Shown here: in pieces, positions 1 to 7,939 of the stretch
Position numbering within the stretch: the first letter of the stretch is position 1
Layout of the letters: each line of letters begins with the position of its first letter
Assembly: GCF_003319115.1 (NCBI RefSeq)
Contig: NZ_QOHF01000012.1
Coordinates: forward strand, 62,001-126,000
Reading direction: 5' to 3'
DNA from: Geodermatophilus sp. TF02-6
Lineage (GTDB): Bacteria; Actinomycetota; Actinomycetes; Mycobacteriales; Geodermatophilaceae
DNA length: 64,000 nucleotides
Notes under the pieces: model-generated
Databases searched by the model: none
Seen by the model: the letters and a program-made list of their open reading frames with translations, nothing else
What the model was told of the DNA's origin: nothing
Translations under genes and position numbers: made by a program

Positions 1-56
1 CGGCGGACCGCCCCCGGCGGCAGGTCGGCGGCGCGGATCCGGTCGGGTCGGCTCAT
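1..56 (-). CDS. partial gene, 5' end only, unknown product
   Basis: Read on the minus strand, an ATG at 56-54 is preceded by AGGGAG about 5 bases upstream, a credible ribosome binding site. It opens a frame (MSRPDRIRAADLPPGAVRR...) that runs off the left edge without a stop. The first 18 or so residues are too few to assign a family. The gene is divergent from the TPM-domain gene, so the two probably share the roughly 145-bp gap between them as a promoter region. Confidence 0.5.
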   Translation of the reverse strand, partial: MSRPDRIRAADLPPGAVR

Positions 57-201
57 GGGGGCTCCCTGCTTCGGCGGACGCGGGACGGCGGCACCGCCCC
101 CTACCCCGACCGGCGCAGCCGGGAACTCAGGGCGGCGCCCGCGCGTGCGTACAGTCCGGACGTCCCCCCGCGGGGTGCCCACGCTGACCGGAGGTCCTCC
201 C

Positions 202-2277
202 GTGCGACGGCTGACTGTCGTTCTCGGCCTGCTGGCCGCCCTGCTGCTGGTCGCCGGCGCGCCGGCCCTCGCCGACCCGCCGTTCGGCGTCACCAGCCGG
301 GTCACCGACCGGGTGGACGCCCTCAGCAGCGACGAGGAGCAGCAGGTCCAGCAGGCCATCGACGACCTGCAGACCAACGAGGGCATCAGCGAGTACGTCG
401 TCTTCGTCTCCGGGTTCGACGGGGTGAACGGGGAGCAGTGGGCGCGGCAGACCGCGCAGCAGTCGGGCCTCGGCGCGAACGACGTGCTGCTCGCGGTCGC
501 CGTGGACGAGCGGCACTACGGCGTCCACCACGGCACCTCGGTCCCGGCGTCCGACCTGCAACGGGTGGTCGGCGACGACGTGGAGCCGAGGCTGTCGGAC
601 GGCGACTGGGCCGGTGCCGCGATCGCGCTCGCCGACGGCCTGGGGGCGGGCTCGGCCAGCAGCTCCGGCAGCGGATCGGGGAGCTCCTCCGGCGCGCTCA
701 CCGCGCTCGTCGTCGTGGGGCTGATCGCCGTCGCGGGGGGCAGCTACCTCGTCCTGCGCTCGCGGCGGCGCCGTCCCCGTGCGGACCGCCAGGCGCTGCC
801 CGCAACCGAGCGCCGGCAGCAGCCCGACCCCTACGCCGGCACGTCCACCGAGCAGCTCAACTACCGGGCCAGCTCGGCCCTGCTCGACCTGGACGAGCGG
901 GTGCGCACCGCGCAGGTCGACCTCGACTACGCCCGCTCGTACTTCGGGGAGGAGGCCGTGCCCGGCTCCGCCGAGCAGCTGGCGACGGCCCGGGACGAGC
1001 TGTCCCGCGCGTTCGCCATCCGGCAGGAGCTCGACGACGAGATCCCCGAGGACGAGCCGACGCAGCGGCGCATGCTCGCCGAGCTGCTCGGGTTGACCGA
1101 CGCGGCGTCGGCTCGGCTGCAGGCGCAGGCCACTGCCCTGAACGAGCTGCGTGAGCGGGAGAGGACCGTGCCGCAGGCGGTGGTCGACCTCCAGCGGCGC
1201 GTCGCCGACCTGCGGCAGCGACTGCCCGTGCAGGAGCGGCGGCTCGACGAGCTGCGCCGCCGGTACGCCTCCTCGGCGGTGACCTCGGTCGCGGAGAACG
1301 TCCGCGAGGCCGGAGTGCGGCTCGCGGCCGCGGAGCAGGGCCTGGAGCTGGCGCGCCAGGACCAGACCTCGAACCAGACCGGGCGTGCGGTCGGCCGGCT
1401 GCGCGGGGTCGAGGACGCCGTCGGCCAGAGCGCCACCCTGCTCGACGCGATCGACCGGCTGGCCGACGACGTCACCCGGGCCGAGCAGCGCGTCGTCGCC
1501 GTCCGCGGGCAGATCGAGGCCGACCTCGCCGAGGCGCGGTCGCTGGTGCAGTCCGGTGACCGCAGTGGGCTGCAGCCGCAGGTCGCCCGCGCGCAGGCCG
1601 CCCTCGGGGCCGCCGACGCCGCGCTCCGGCCGGCCGACGGGTCGCCCGGCGACCCGCTGACCGCGCTGCGCCAACTGGAGGAGGCCGACCTGGCGCTGCA
1701 GCAGGCGCTGTCGGTGGCCCGCGACGCGCAGAGCCAGGCGCGGCGGGCCGCGGAGCTGCTCGACCAGGCGCTGCTGACCGCGCGGTCGACCACCGCCGCG
1801 GCCGCGGACTTCATCAGCACCCGCCGCGGCGCGGTCGGGCCGGAGGCGCGGACCCGGCTGGCCGAGGCGCAGCGACACCTGGACACCGCCGAGGGCCTGG
1901 CCCGCTCGGACGCGTCCACCGCGCTCGGCGAGGCCCGCGAGGCCGACCGGCTGGGGCAGTACGCGCTCGACCTCGCCCAGCGCGACGTGGGGCGGTGGTC
2001 GCAGCAGACCGGCTACGGAGGGTACGGCGGCTACGGGGGATACGGCGGCGGGACCCGGGGCTACGGCAACCCGGGCTACCGCGGGGGCATCAGCCCCCTC
2101 GGCGCCGGCCTCGGCGGTCTGCTGCTGGGTGGGCTGATCTTCGGCGGCGACCACCACCACGGCGACTGGAGCTCCGGCGACTGGAGCGGCGGCGGGGACT
2201 GGAGCGGCGGCGTCGGCGGCGGGGACTTCGGTGGCGACTTCGGCGGCGGCGGTGGCGACTTCGGCGGGGACTTCTGA
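202..2277 (+). CDS. TPM-domain secreted/membrane protein with long coiled-coil region and Gly-rich tail
   Basis: The GTG start at 202 follows GGAGG and is preferred over the ATG at 55, because it puts a clean signal peptide at the N-terminus (MRRLTVVLGLLAALLLVAGAPALA). A TPM domain follows (about residues 28-130, 'YVVFVSGFDGVNGEQWARQTA', then 'NDVLLAVAVDERHYGVHHG'). Next come a Ser/Gly linker and one membrane helix near residue 175, followed by a long Ala/Arg/Glu-rich helical region of probable coiled coil to about residue 600. The C-terminus is low complexity, with GYGG repeats, a DHHHGDW stretch and GGDFGG repeats. TPM domains face the periplasm or lumen; some have phosphatase or chaperone-like roles, but no reaction can be assigned here. 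The 691-aa product resembles large actinobacterial TPM proteins. Confidence 0.88.
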   Translation: MRRLTVVLGLLAALLLVAGAPALADPPFGVTSRVTDRVDALSSDEEQQVQQAIDDLQTNEGISEYVVFVSGFDGVNGEQWARQTAQQSGLGANDVLLAVAVDERHYGVHHGTSVPASDLQRVVGDDVEPRLSDGDWAGAAIALADGLGAGSASSSGSGSGSSSGALTALVVVGLIAVAGGSYLVLRSRRRRPRADRQALPATERRQQPDPYAGTSTEQLNYRASSALLDLDERVRTAQVDLDYARSYFGEEAVPGSAEQLATARDELSRAFAIRQELDDEIPEDEPTQRRMLAELLGLTDAASARLQAQATALNELRERERTVPQAVVDLQRRVADLRQRLPVQERRLDELRRRYASSAVTSVAENVREAGVRLAAAEQGLELARQDQTSNQTGRAVGRLRGVEDAVGQSATLLDAIDRLADDVTRAEQRVVAVRGQIEADLAEARSLVQSGDRSGLQPQVARAQAALGAADAALRPADGSPGDPLTALRQLEEADLALQQALSVARDAQSQARRAAELLDQALLTARSTTAAAADFISTRRGAVGPEARTRLAEAQRHLDTAEGLARSDASTALGEAREADRLGQYALDLAQRDVGRWSQQTGYGGYGGYGGYGGGTRGYGNPGYRGGISPLGAGLGGLLLGGLIFGGDHHHGDWSSGDWSGGGDWSGGVGGGDFGGDFGGGGGDFGGDF

Positions 2278-2344
2278 CCCGTCGGGCGCCGGAACTGTCG
2301 GCCCCTGGTGCGACGGTGTGCTCCCCACACACCGAGGAGGAGCG

Positions 2345-3106
2345 ATGCCCACTCGCAACAGCCCCTGGCCGAACGGCACACCGTGCTGGGTCGACTACGG
2401 CGCATCGGACGTCGACGCCGCGAAGGACTTCTACGGCCGGCTGCTCGGCTGGGAGTTCACCGGCGGGGACCCGGAGTACGGCGGCTACCTGAACGCCACG
2501 CGGAACGGAGAGCCCGCGGCGGGTCTCGGCCCGCTGATGGACCCCGGCGACTCCCCGGGCTGGACGACGTACTTCTCCGTCGACGACTCGCAGGCGACCG
2601 TCGCCCGGATCCGGGAGGCCGGCGGCACGGTCGTCGTCGAGCCGATGGAGGTCGGGCCGATGGGCACCATGACCATCGCGGTCGACCCGCAGGGCAACCC
2701 CTTCGGGCTGTGGCAGTCCGGGCAGCACACCGGCGTCCGCGTCTACAACGAGCCCGGCGCCCTGGTGTGGAACGAGGCCGCGGTCGACGACCCGGCGGCG
2801 GCGCGGGAGTTCTACTCCGCCGTCTTCGGGTTCACCTTCGACGAGGTGCCCGGCGCCGGGGGCTACACCACCTTCGCCACCGGCGGCGACCCGCTGGGCG
2901 GCCTGGGCGGACACCAGCCCGGCTCGCCGAAGGGCTGGGCGACGTGCTTCTCGGTGGCGTCCACCGACGACGCCGTCGCCACGGTGGAGGCCGGTGGCGG
3001 CAAGGTGACGACGGCACCGATGGACACCGAGTTCGGCCGCTTCGCCGTGGTCGAGGACCCGTGGGGCGCCCCGCTCTCGGTGATGCAGGCACCCTCGGGG
3101 AGCTGA
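2345..3106 (+). CDS. VOC family protein with two glyoxalase-like domains
   Basis: The ATG at 2345 has a strong GAGGAGG site six bases upstream. The 253-aa product contains two vicinal-oxygen-chelate modules in tandem, at about residues 10-120 (PCWVDYGASDVDAAKDFYG) and 130-250 (LVWNEAAVDDPAAAREFYSAVFGF). Each ends in the typical 'DPxGxPxxLxQ'-like strand (DPQGNPFGLWQ and DPWGAPLSVMQ). This two-domain form is common in actinobacteria and is often annotated as a glyoxalase or hydroxylase-like protein. Metal ligands and substrate cannot be fixed from sequence alone. It stands alone downstream of the TPM gene, with no evident operon partner. Confidence 0.9.
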   Translation: MPTRNSPWPNGTPCWVDYGASDVDAAKDFYGRLLGWEFTGGDPEYGGYLNATRNGEPAAGLGPLMDPGDSPGWTTYFSVDDSQATVARIREAGGTVVVEPMEVGPMGTMTIAVDPQGNPFGLWQSGQHTGVRVYNEPGALVWNEAAVDDPAAAREFYSAVFGFTFDEVPGAGGYTTFATGGDPLGGLGGHQPGSPKGWATCFSVASTDDAVATVEAGGGKVTTAPMDTEFGRFAVVEDPWGAPLSVMQAPSGS

Positions 3107-3149
3107 GGCTCCGGATCGCCGGTGCGGCGCGCCGCACCGGCGGACGGGG

Positions 3150-3584
3150 TCAGCGGCCGAGCTGACCGTAGGCGTGCTCGGGCCGGAAGCGGACGACGAG
3201 CCGCCGGTCGGCCACCATGGCCGCGCGGTAGTCGTCCCAGTTCTCGTGCTCGCCGGAGATGCCGCGGTAGTAGGTGACCAGCTCCTCCACCGTGGCGTCG
3301 TGCGGGTCGGCCGCGACCGGCGTGAACTCGGCGGTGCCCTCGACGGCGACCCAGGTCCAGAAGTCCCGGGACGCGACGTGCAGGGTGACCCGCGGGTCGG
3401 CCTGCAGGTTGCGGGTCTTGGCGCGGTCGGCGGTCACCGAGACGCGGACCAGCTGCGCCTCGCGGTCGTAGGCGTAGCCGACGTTGGACAGCTGGGGCCG
3501 GCCGTCGCGTTTGATCGTCGCGAGCACGCCCCACCGGTTCTCGGCGACGAAGTCGAGCATGCCGGGGTCGAGAGCAGCAGCCAT
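3150..3584 (-). CDS. PPOX-class (pyridoxamine 5'-phosphate oxidase-like) oxidoreductase
   Basis: This 144-aa protein has the short split-barrel fold pattern of PPOX/F420-dependent enzymes. An N-terminal helix (LDPGMLDFVAENRWGVLATIKRDGRPQLSNVGYAYD) leads into a first strand followed by 'VRVSVTADRAKTRNLQADPRVTLHV', the usual cofactor-binding 'K..NL..DPRV' segment. Relatives use FMN or F420 to reduce small substrates, and the cofactor is undecided here. The gene is convergent with the VOC gene, 43 bp away. Confidence 0.85.
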   Translation of the reverse strand: MAAALDPGMLDFVAENRWGVLATIKRDGRPQLSNVGYAYDREAQLVRVSVTADRAKTRNLQADPRVTLHVASRDFWTWVAVEGTAEFTPVAADPHDATVEELVTYYRGISGEHENWDDYRAAMVADRRLVVRFRPEHAYGQLGR

Positions 3585-3697
3585 GCCGGCAGCAACGCCG
3601 TCTCACGGCCGGTTGTGCCCGTCAGCGCTCCCGGCCGCGGGCAGCAGCTCCGTGCCGGCCGCACCGGCGAGGTGGCCGGCCGAGGCGACCGCGGACG

Positions 3698-4159
3698 TCA
3701 GGCCGGGGTCTCGACCAGTGCCGCGAGCCGCGTCAGCGCCTCGCGCCAGCCGACCTCGTTGTCCGCGGGGGAGACGCCGGGGGGCAGCCCCTCGTGGACG
3801 GCGACGAGGTCGGTGCCGCCGTCGGCGTCGGTGAGGGTGATCGTCGTGGTCATCGCGCCGCGCAGCCCGGGCTCCGCCGTCTCGAACTCGTCGACCTCCA
3901 CGACCAGCTCGTCCGGGACGAGCCGCACGAACCGGCCGGTGTAGGTGTCGGTGTGCGCCGTCGTCTTGCCGACCGGGCCGGGCGCGTCGTAGGTGAGCGA
4001 GATCCGCAGCGTGCCGCCTTGCCGCCCCTCGAAGGCGTGCACCCGGCAGGTCATCCCGGCCGGGAACCGCCACCGGGCCACCGCGTCGCCGTCGACCAGC
4101 GCGCGGTAGACGCGGGCCCGTGGCGCGGCGAGGTGACGGGCGACCCGGGTCGAGCCCAT
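3698..4159 (-). CDS. SRPBCC family protein (AHSA1-like)
   Basis: The 153-aa product starts with a typical START/AHSA1 opening (TRVARHLAAPRARVYRALVDGDAVARWRFPAGM) and continues with beta strands ending in a C-terminal helix (GWREALTRLAALVE). This helix-grip fold binds hydrophobic ligands or acts as a co-chaperone-type domain, and no specific ligand is visible. It is transcribed in the same direction as the upstream MurE-like gene but separated from it by about 130 bp of repeat-bearing sequence, so co-transcription is possible but unproven. Confidence 0.85.
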   Translation of the reverse strand: MGSTRVARHLAAPRARVYRALVDGDAVARWRFPAGMTCRVHAFEGRQGGTLRISLTYDAPGPVGKTTAHTDTYTGRFVRLVPDELVVEVDEFETAEPGLRGAMTTTITLTDADGGTDLVAVHEGLPPGVSPADNEVGWREALTRLAALVETPA

Positions 4160-4223
4160 GCGTCCAGCATCGCCGTCCGCGGGTGCGCGTGGGGAGCCCC
4201 GCGCTCCCGTGCGGCGACACGGC

Positions 4224-4282
4224 TCGACCGGCTCGGGCCGATCGCCTCGGGTCGACCGGCTCGGGCCGATCGCCTCGGGTCG
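4224..4282. repeat. two perfect 28-bp tandem copies plus a partial copy
   Basis: The unit beginning TCGACCGGCTCGGGCCGATC is repeated at 4224-4251 and 4252-4279 with no mismatch, followed by a short partial TCG. It lies between the stop of the MurE-like gene and the start of the SRPBCC gene. Such perfect tandem units usually change copy number between strains. Confidence 0.85.
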
Positions 4283-4292
4283 GACGGCCGGG

Positions 4293-5813
4293 TCAGCTGG
4301 CGAGGTCGGTGCCCGCCGCGTCGAGCGCCTCGCGGGCCACCTCGGCGTCGTCGAGGTGCACGGAGCCGGGCCCCTGCGCGGCGCCGGGCGCGTCCTGCAG
4401 GTGGGTCTCGTGCCCTCGGCCGACGACGAGGACGACGTCGCCCGGGGCCGCCTCCTGCACGGCGGACGTGATCGCCGTCCGACGGTCGAGCTCGGTGGAG
4501 ACCACGGCCGCGGCCCCGAGCAGGCCGACCCGCACCTGGGCCACGATCTCTGCCGGGTCCTCCCCGTGGCTGCCCTCGTTGGTCAGCCACACCCGGTCGG
4601 CCGCCCGGGCGGCCCGGCCCAGGTCCTGGCGCTTGTACCGGTCCCGGCGGCCGCGGGCGCCGAGGACCAGGTGCACCCGTCCGCCGGCCGCGGACAGCTC
4701 CCGGGCGGTGCGGACCGCGGCCTCCAGCGCTCGTGGGGTGTGGGCGTAGTCGACGACCACGGTCGGGCTCCCCGGCGCGTCCAGCACGGTGTGGCGCCCG
4801 GGTGGTGGGGCGACCCCGGCCAACCCGGTGGCCACGGTCGCCGGCGCCAGGCCCAGCCGGCGCCCGACGGCCCAGGCCGCGGCCAGGTTGCTCACGTGCA
4901 CCCGCCCGACCAGCGGGGAGTGCACCCGGTGCCGCCCGACGTCGTCGGCCAGCACGACGTCGGTGCCGTCGGCCCCGGTCCGCCAGTGCAGGACCCGCAC
5001 GTCGGCGTCCTCCCCCGAGCCGACCCGGGTCACCGGCACGAGCGCCTGTCCGGCCAGCCGCCGTCCCCACGGCTCGTCGACGACCACGACCCCGGCGGCC
5101 GCCCGGCCGGGTTCGAACAGACGGGCCTTGCTCGCCCAGTACTGCTCGGCGGTGCCGTGGTGGTCGAGGTGGTCCTCCTCGAACCCGGTGAACACGGCGA
5201 CGTCGAAGCCCAGCCCGTCGAGCCGGCCGACGTCCAGCGCGATCGACGACGCCTCGACCACCGCGCTCTCGGCGCCCGCGTCGAGCATCCAGCGCAGCAG
5301 CCGGTGCAGCTCCGGGGCCTCCGGGGTGGTCAGGCCGGTGTGCCGGTGTCGGCCGGCGACCCGCGCACCGAGGGTGTCCACCACGCCGGCGCGGCTGCCC
5401 GCGGCCTGCAGCACTCCCTGCACCAGCGCACTGGTCGTCGTCTTGCCGTTGCTGCCGGTGATCCCGAGCAGGCGCAGGGATCGCGCCGGGTCGCCGGCCA
5501 GGAGCGCGGCCAGCGGGCCCAGCGCCGCCCGGACCGACGGCACCCGCATCACCGGCGCGTCCGTCGGGACCGGCCGGTCGACCAGGAGCGCCGCCGCGCC
5601 GGCGGCGAGCGCGGCGCGGGCGAAGCGGTGGCCGTCGCTGCTCGCCCCACGCACGCAGGCGAACAGGCACCCGGGCGTCACGGTCCGGGAGTCGGTGACC
5701 AGCCCTCGCACGCCCAGGTCGTCGGCGCCGCCGAGGCGCACCACCGGTCCCGGGGGGACCGTGCGCGCCCGCCGCTCGACCTCCGACCACGCGACCACGG
5801 GCCCCACCGGCAC
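4293..5813 (-). CDS. MurE-like Mur ligase without the DNPR motif
   Basis: The 506-aa product has the three-domain layout of MurE. The N-terminal UDP-sugar domain carries 'DSRTVTPGCLFACVRGASSDGHRFA'. The central ATPase domain has P-loop GITGSNGKTTT and the 'VVEASSIALDVGRLDGLGFDVAVFTGF' and 'DHLDHHG' segments. The C-terminal domain has 'VVVDYAHTPRALEAAV' and 'GARGRRDRYKR'. At the place of the meso-diaminopimelate recognition motif DNPR the sequence reads TNEGSHGEDP, so the added amino acid or even the substrate may differ. No other cell-wall cluster gene is nearby. The start is uncertain: GTG codons at 5813, 5807 and 5798 are all in frame and none has a clear ribosome binding site. It is divergent from the ABC-F gene. 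Confidence 0.85.
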   Translation of the reverse strand: MPVGPVVAWSEVERRARTVPPGPVVRLGGADDLGVRGLVTDSRTVTPGCLFACVRGASSDGHRFARAALAAGAAALLVDRPVPTDAPVMRVPSVRAALGPLAALLAGDPARSLRLLGITGSNGKTTTSALVQGVLQAAGSRAGVVDTLGARVAGRHRHTGLTTPEAPELHRLLRWMLDAGAESAVVEASSIALDVGRLDGLGFDVAVFTGFEEDHLDHHGTAEQYWASKARLFEPGRAAAGVVVVDEPWGRRLAGQALVPVTRVGSGEDADVRVLHWRTGADGTDVVLADDVGRHRVHSPLVGRVHVSNLAAAWAVGRRLGLAPATVATGLAGVAPPPGRHTVLDAPGSPTVVVDYAHTPRALEAAVRTARELSAAGGRVHLVLGARGRRDRYKRQDLGRAARAADRVWLTNEGSHGEDPAEIVAQVRVGLLGAAAVVSTELDRRTAITSAVQEAAPGDVVLVVGRGHETHLQDAPGAAQGPGSVHLDDAEVAREALDAAGTDLAS

Positions 5814-6011
5814 GACGGTAGGAGGTCGGGCGCGGACCGGCAGGTCGGCGGGCCGGCTGCGCGGCCCGGACGGGGGCCGCCGACCCGCCGTCCGGCGCCG
5901 GCTCCGCCTGTCGTGGCGTCGGGCAGCGGCGCGCGGGCGGGTGGTGACCGGCCGACAGGGAGGTGGGCGGTCGGTGGGATGCTGGGAGGCCATGACCCCT
6001 CCTCCGCGCCG

Positions 6012-7817
6012 ATGAGCGTGCCCGTCAACCTCGTCAACCTCGAGCGGGTGCACAAGGCGCACGGCACCACCGTGCTGCTCGACGACGTCTCCCTCGGGAT
6101 CGCCGTCGGTGAGCGGATCGGCGTGGTGGGCCGCAACGGCAGCGGCAAGTCCACCCTGCTCCGCGTCCTCAGCGGGCGGGAGGAGCCGGACGCGGGGAGG
6201 GTGACCCGCCGCGGCGACCTGGCCGTCGGCGTCCTCGACCAGTCCGGCACCCTGCCGCCGGGCGCGACGGTGCGCGACGTCGTCCTGCCCGGTAGCCTGT
6301 TCACCGCCGAGCACGAGTGGGCGGCGGACCCGGCGGTGCGCAGCGTGCTGGCCGGGTTGGAGCTCGACCGCCTCGGCCTCGACGCCCCGGTGGCGCCGAT
6401 GTCCGGCGGCGAGCGCCGGCGGGTGGCGCTGGCCGCACAGCTGGTCCGGCCGCTGGACCTCTTGGTGCTCGACGAGCCGACCAACCACCTCGACGTCGAG
6501 GGCGTGGCCTGGCTGGCCGACTTCGTCACGCGGCGGGTCGGCGCGCTGGTCGTCGTCACGCACGACCGCTGGTTCCTCGACGAGGTGTGCACCCGGACCT
6601 GGGAGGTCGCCGACGGCCGGGTGCACGCCTACGACGGCGGGTACGCCGCCTACACGCTGGCCCGCGCCGAACGGGCGCGGATCGCGGCGGCGCAGGAACT
6701 GCGACGGCTGGACCTGGTGCGCAAGGAGCTGGCCTGGCTGCGCCGCGGCGCGCCCGCCCGCACCAGCAAGCCGCGGTTCCGGATCGAGGCGGCCGAGGCG
6801 CTGATCGCCGACGAGCCGCCGCCGCGCGAGTCGGTGGCGCTGGAGGGGTTCGCCGCCCGCCGGCTGGGCAGGACGGTCTACGACGTCGAGGACGTCGACC
6901 TCTCGGTGCCCGCCGAGCACGGCCCGCGCCCGCTGTTCCGCGACCTGACCTGGCACGTCGGCCCGGGCGACCGGATCGGCGTCGTCGGCGTCAACGGGGC
7001 GGGCAAGACCACGCTGCTGCGGCTGCTGGTCGGCGAGGTCGAGCCCGACCGCGGCCGGGTGGTGCGCGGGCAGACCGTGGCACCGGCGTACCTGTCGCAG
7101 CACGTGACCGAGCTGCCGGGGCGGCTGCGGGTGCTCGAGGCGGTGCAGGAGGTCAGGCGGGTGGCCCGGCTGGGCGACCAGGAGATCTCCGCGTCGTCGC
7201 TGGCCGAACGGTTCGGTTTCGCCGCGTCCCGCCAGTGGACGCCGGTCGGCGACCTCTCCGGCGGCGAGCGGCGCCGCTTGCAGCTGCTGCGGCTGCTGAT
7301 GGACGAGCCCAACGTGCTGCTGCTCGACGAGCCGACCAACGACCTCGACATCGACACGCTCACCGCGCTCGAGGACCTGCTCGACGGCTTCCCCGGCACC
7401 GTGCTCGTGGTCAGCCACGACCGGTACTTCGTCGACCGGGTGTGCGATTCGGTCGTCGCGCTCATGGGCGACGGCTCGCTGGCGGCGCTGCCCGGCGGCG
7501 TGGAGGAGTACCTGGCCCGGCGCGCGGCGGGGGAGGCGCAGCTGCCCGGTCCGACGCCCCCGGCCCCCGCCGCGCCGGCCCGGGCACCGCAGCGCTCGGC
7601 CGGCGACGTCCGGGCCGCCCGCAAGGAGGCCGCCCGGCTGGAGCGGCGGCTGGAGCGGCTCGCCGCCGAGGAGGAGCGGCTGCACGGCGAGCTCGCCGCC
7701 GCGGCGACCGACCACACCCGGGTGATGGAGCTCGACGAGCGGCTGCGGACCCTGCTCGCGGAGAAGGAGCGGGTGGAGACGGACTGGCTCGAGGCGGCGG
7801 AGGTCGCCGAGGGCTGA
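6012..7817 (+). CDS. ABC-F family ATPase (Uup/EttA-like)
   Basis: This soluble protein of 601 aa carries two ABC domains and no membrane segments. The first has Walker A GRNGSGKST, signature MSGGERRR and Walker B LLVLDEPTNHLD. The second has GVNGAGKTT, LSGGERRR and [13 protein letters not shown] linker of about 80 residues with RAERARIAAAQELRRLDLVRKELAWLRRG lies between them, and a Glu/Arg-rich coiled coil ends the protein (about 525-600). The C-terminal coiled coil points to the Uup branch, whose members act on ribosomes or branched DNA; antibiotic resistance would be a guess. The ATG at 6012 is chosen because the upstream ATG at 5992 is out of frame. Confidence 0.92.
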   Translation: MSVPVNLVNLERVHKAHGTTVLLDDVSLGIAVGERIGVVGRNGSGKSTLLRVLSGREEPDAGRVTRRGDLAVGVLDQSGTLPPGATVRDVVLPGSLFTAEHEWAADPAVRSVLAGLELDRLGLDAPVAPMSGGERRRVALAAQLVRPLDLLVLDEPTNHLDVEGVAWLADFVTRRVGALVVVTHDRWFLDEVCTRTWEVADGRVHAYDGGYAAYTLARAERARIAAAQELRRLDLVRKELAWLRRGAPARTSKPRFRIEAAEALIADEPPPRESVALEGFAARRLGRTVYDVEDVDLSVPAEHGPRPLFRDLTWHVGPGDRIGVVGVNGAGKTTLLRLLVGEVEPDRGRVVRGQTVAPAYLSQHVTELPGRLRVLEAVQEVRRVARLGDQEISASSLAERFGFAASRQWTPVGDLSGGERRRLQLLRLLMDEPNVLLLDEPTNDLDIDTLTALEDLLDGFPGTVLVVSHDRYFVDRVCDSVVALMGDGSLAALPGGVEEYLARRAAGEAQLPGPTPPAPAAPARAPQRSAGDVRAARKEAARLERRLERLAAEEERLHGELAAAATDHTRVMELDERLRTLLAEKERVETDWLEAAEVAEG

Positions 7818-7939
7818 CCGGAGGCCGCCGCCCGGGACCGGAGCCGGCGGTCCGCGTTTGCTGCCGGGGGCGGGCTGGTATCTCGTCGGTGGGGGTGCCG
7901 TGCCCGTGGCACCCGGGCCGCCCACGACCCCGGAGACCC

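Noticed and set aside
127-2379. 750-aa open frame antisense to the TPM gene
   Set aside because: It mirrors the coding strand of a real gene with strong GC3 bias and shows no domain; long antisense frames are normal at this GC content.
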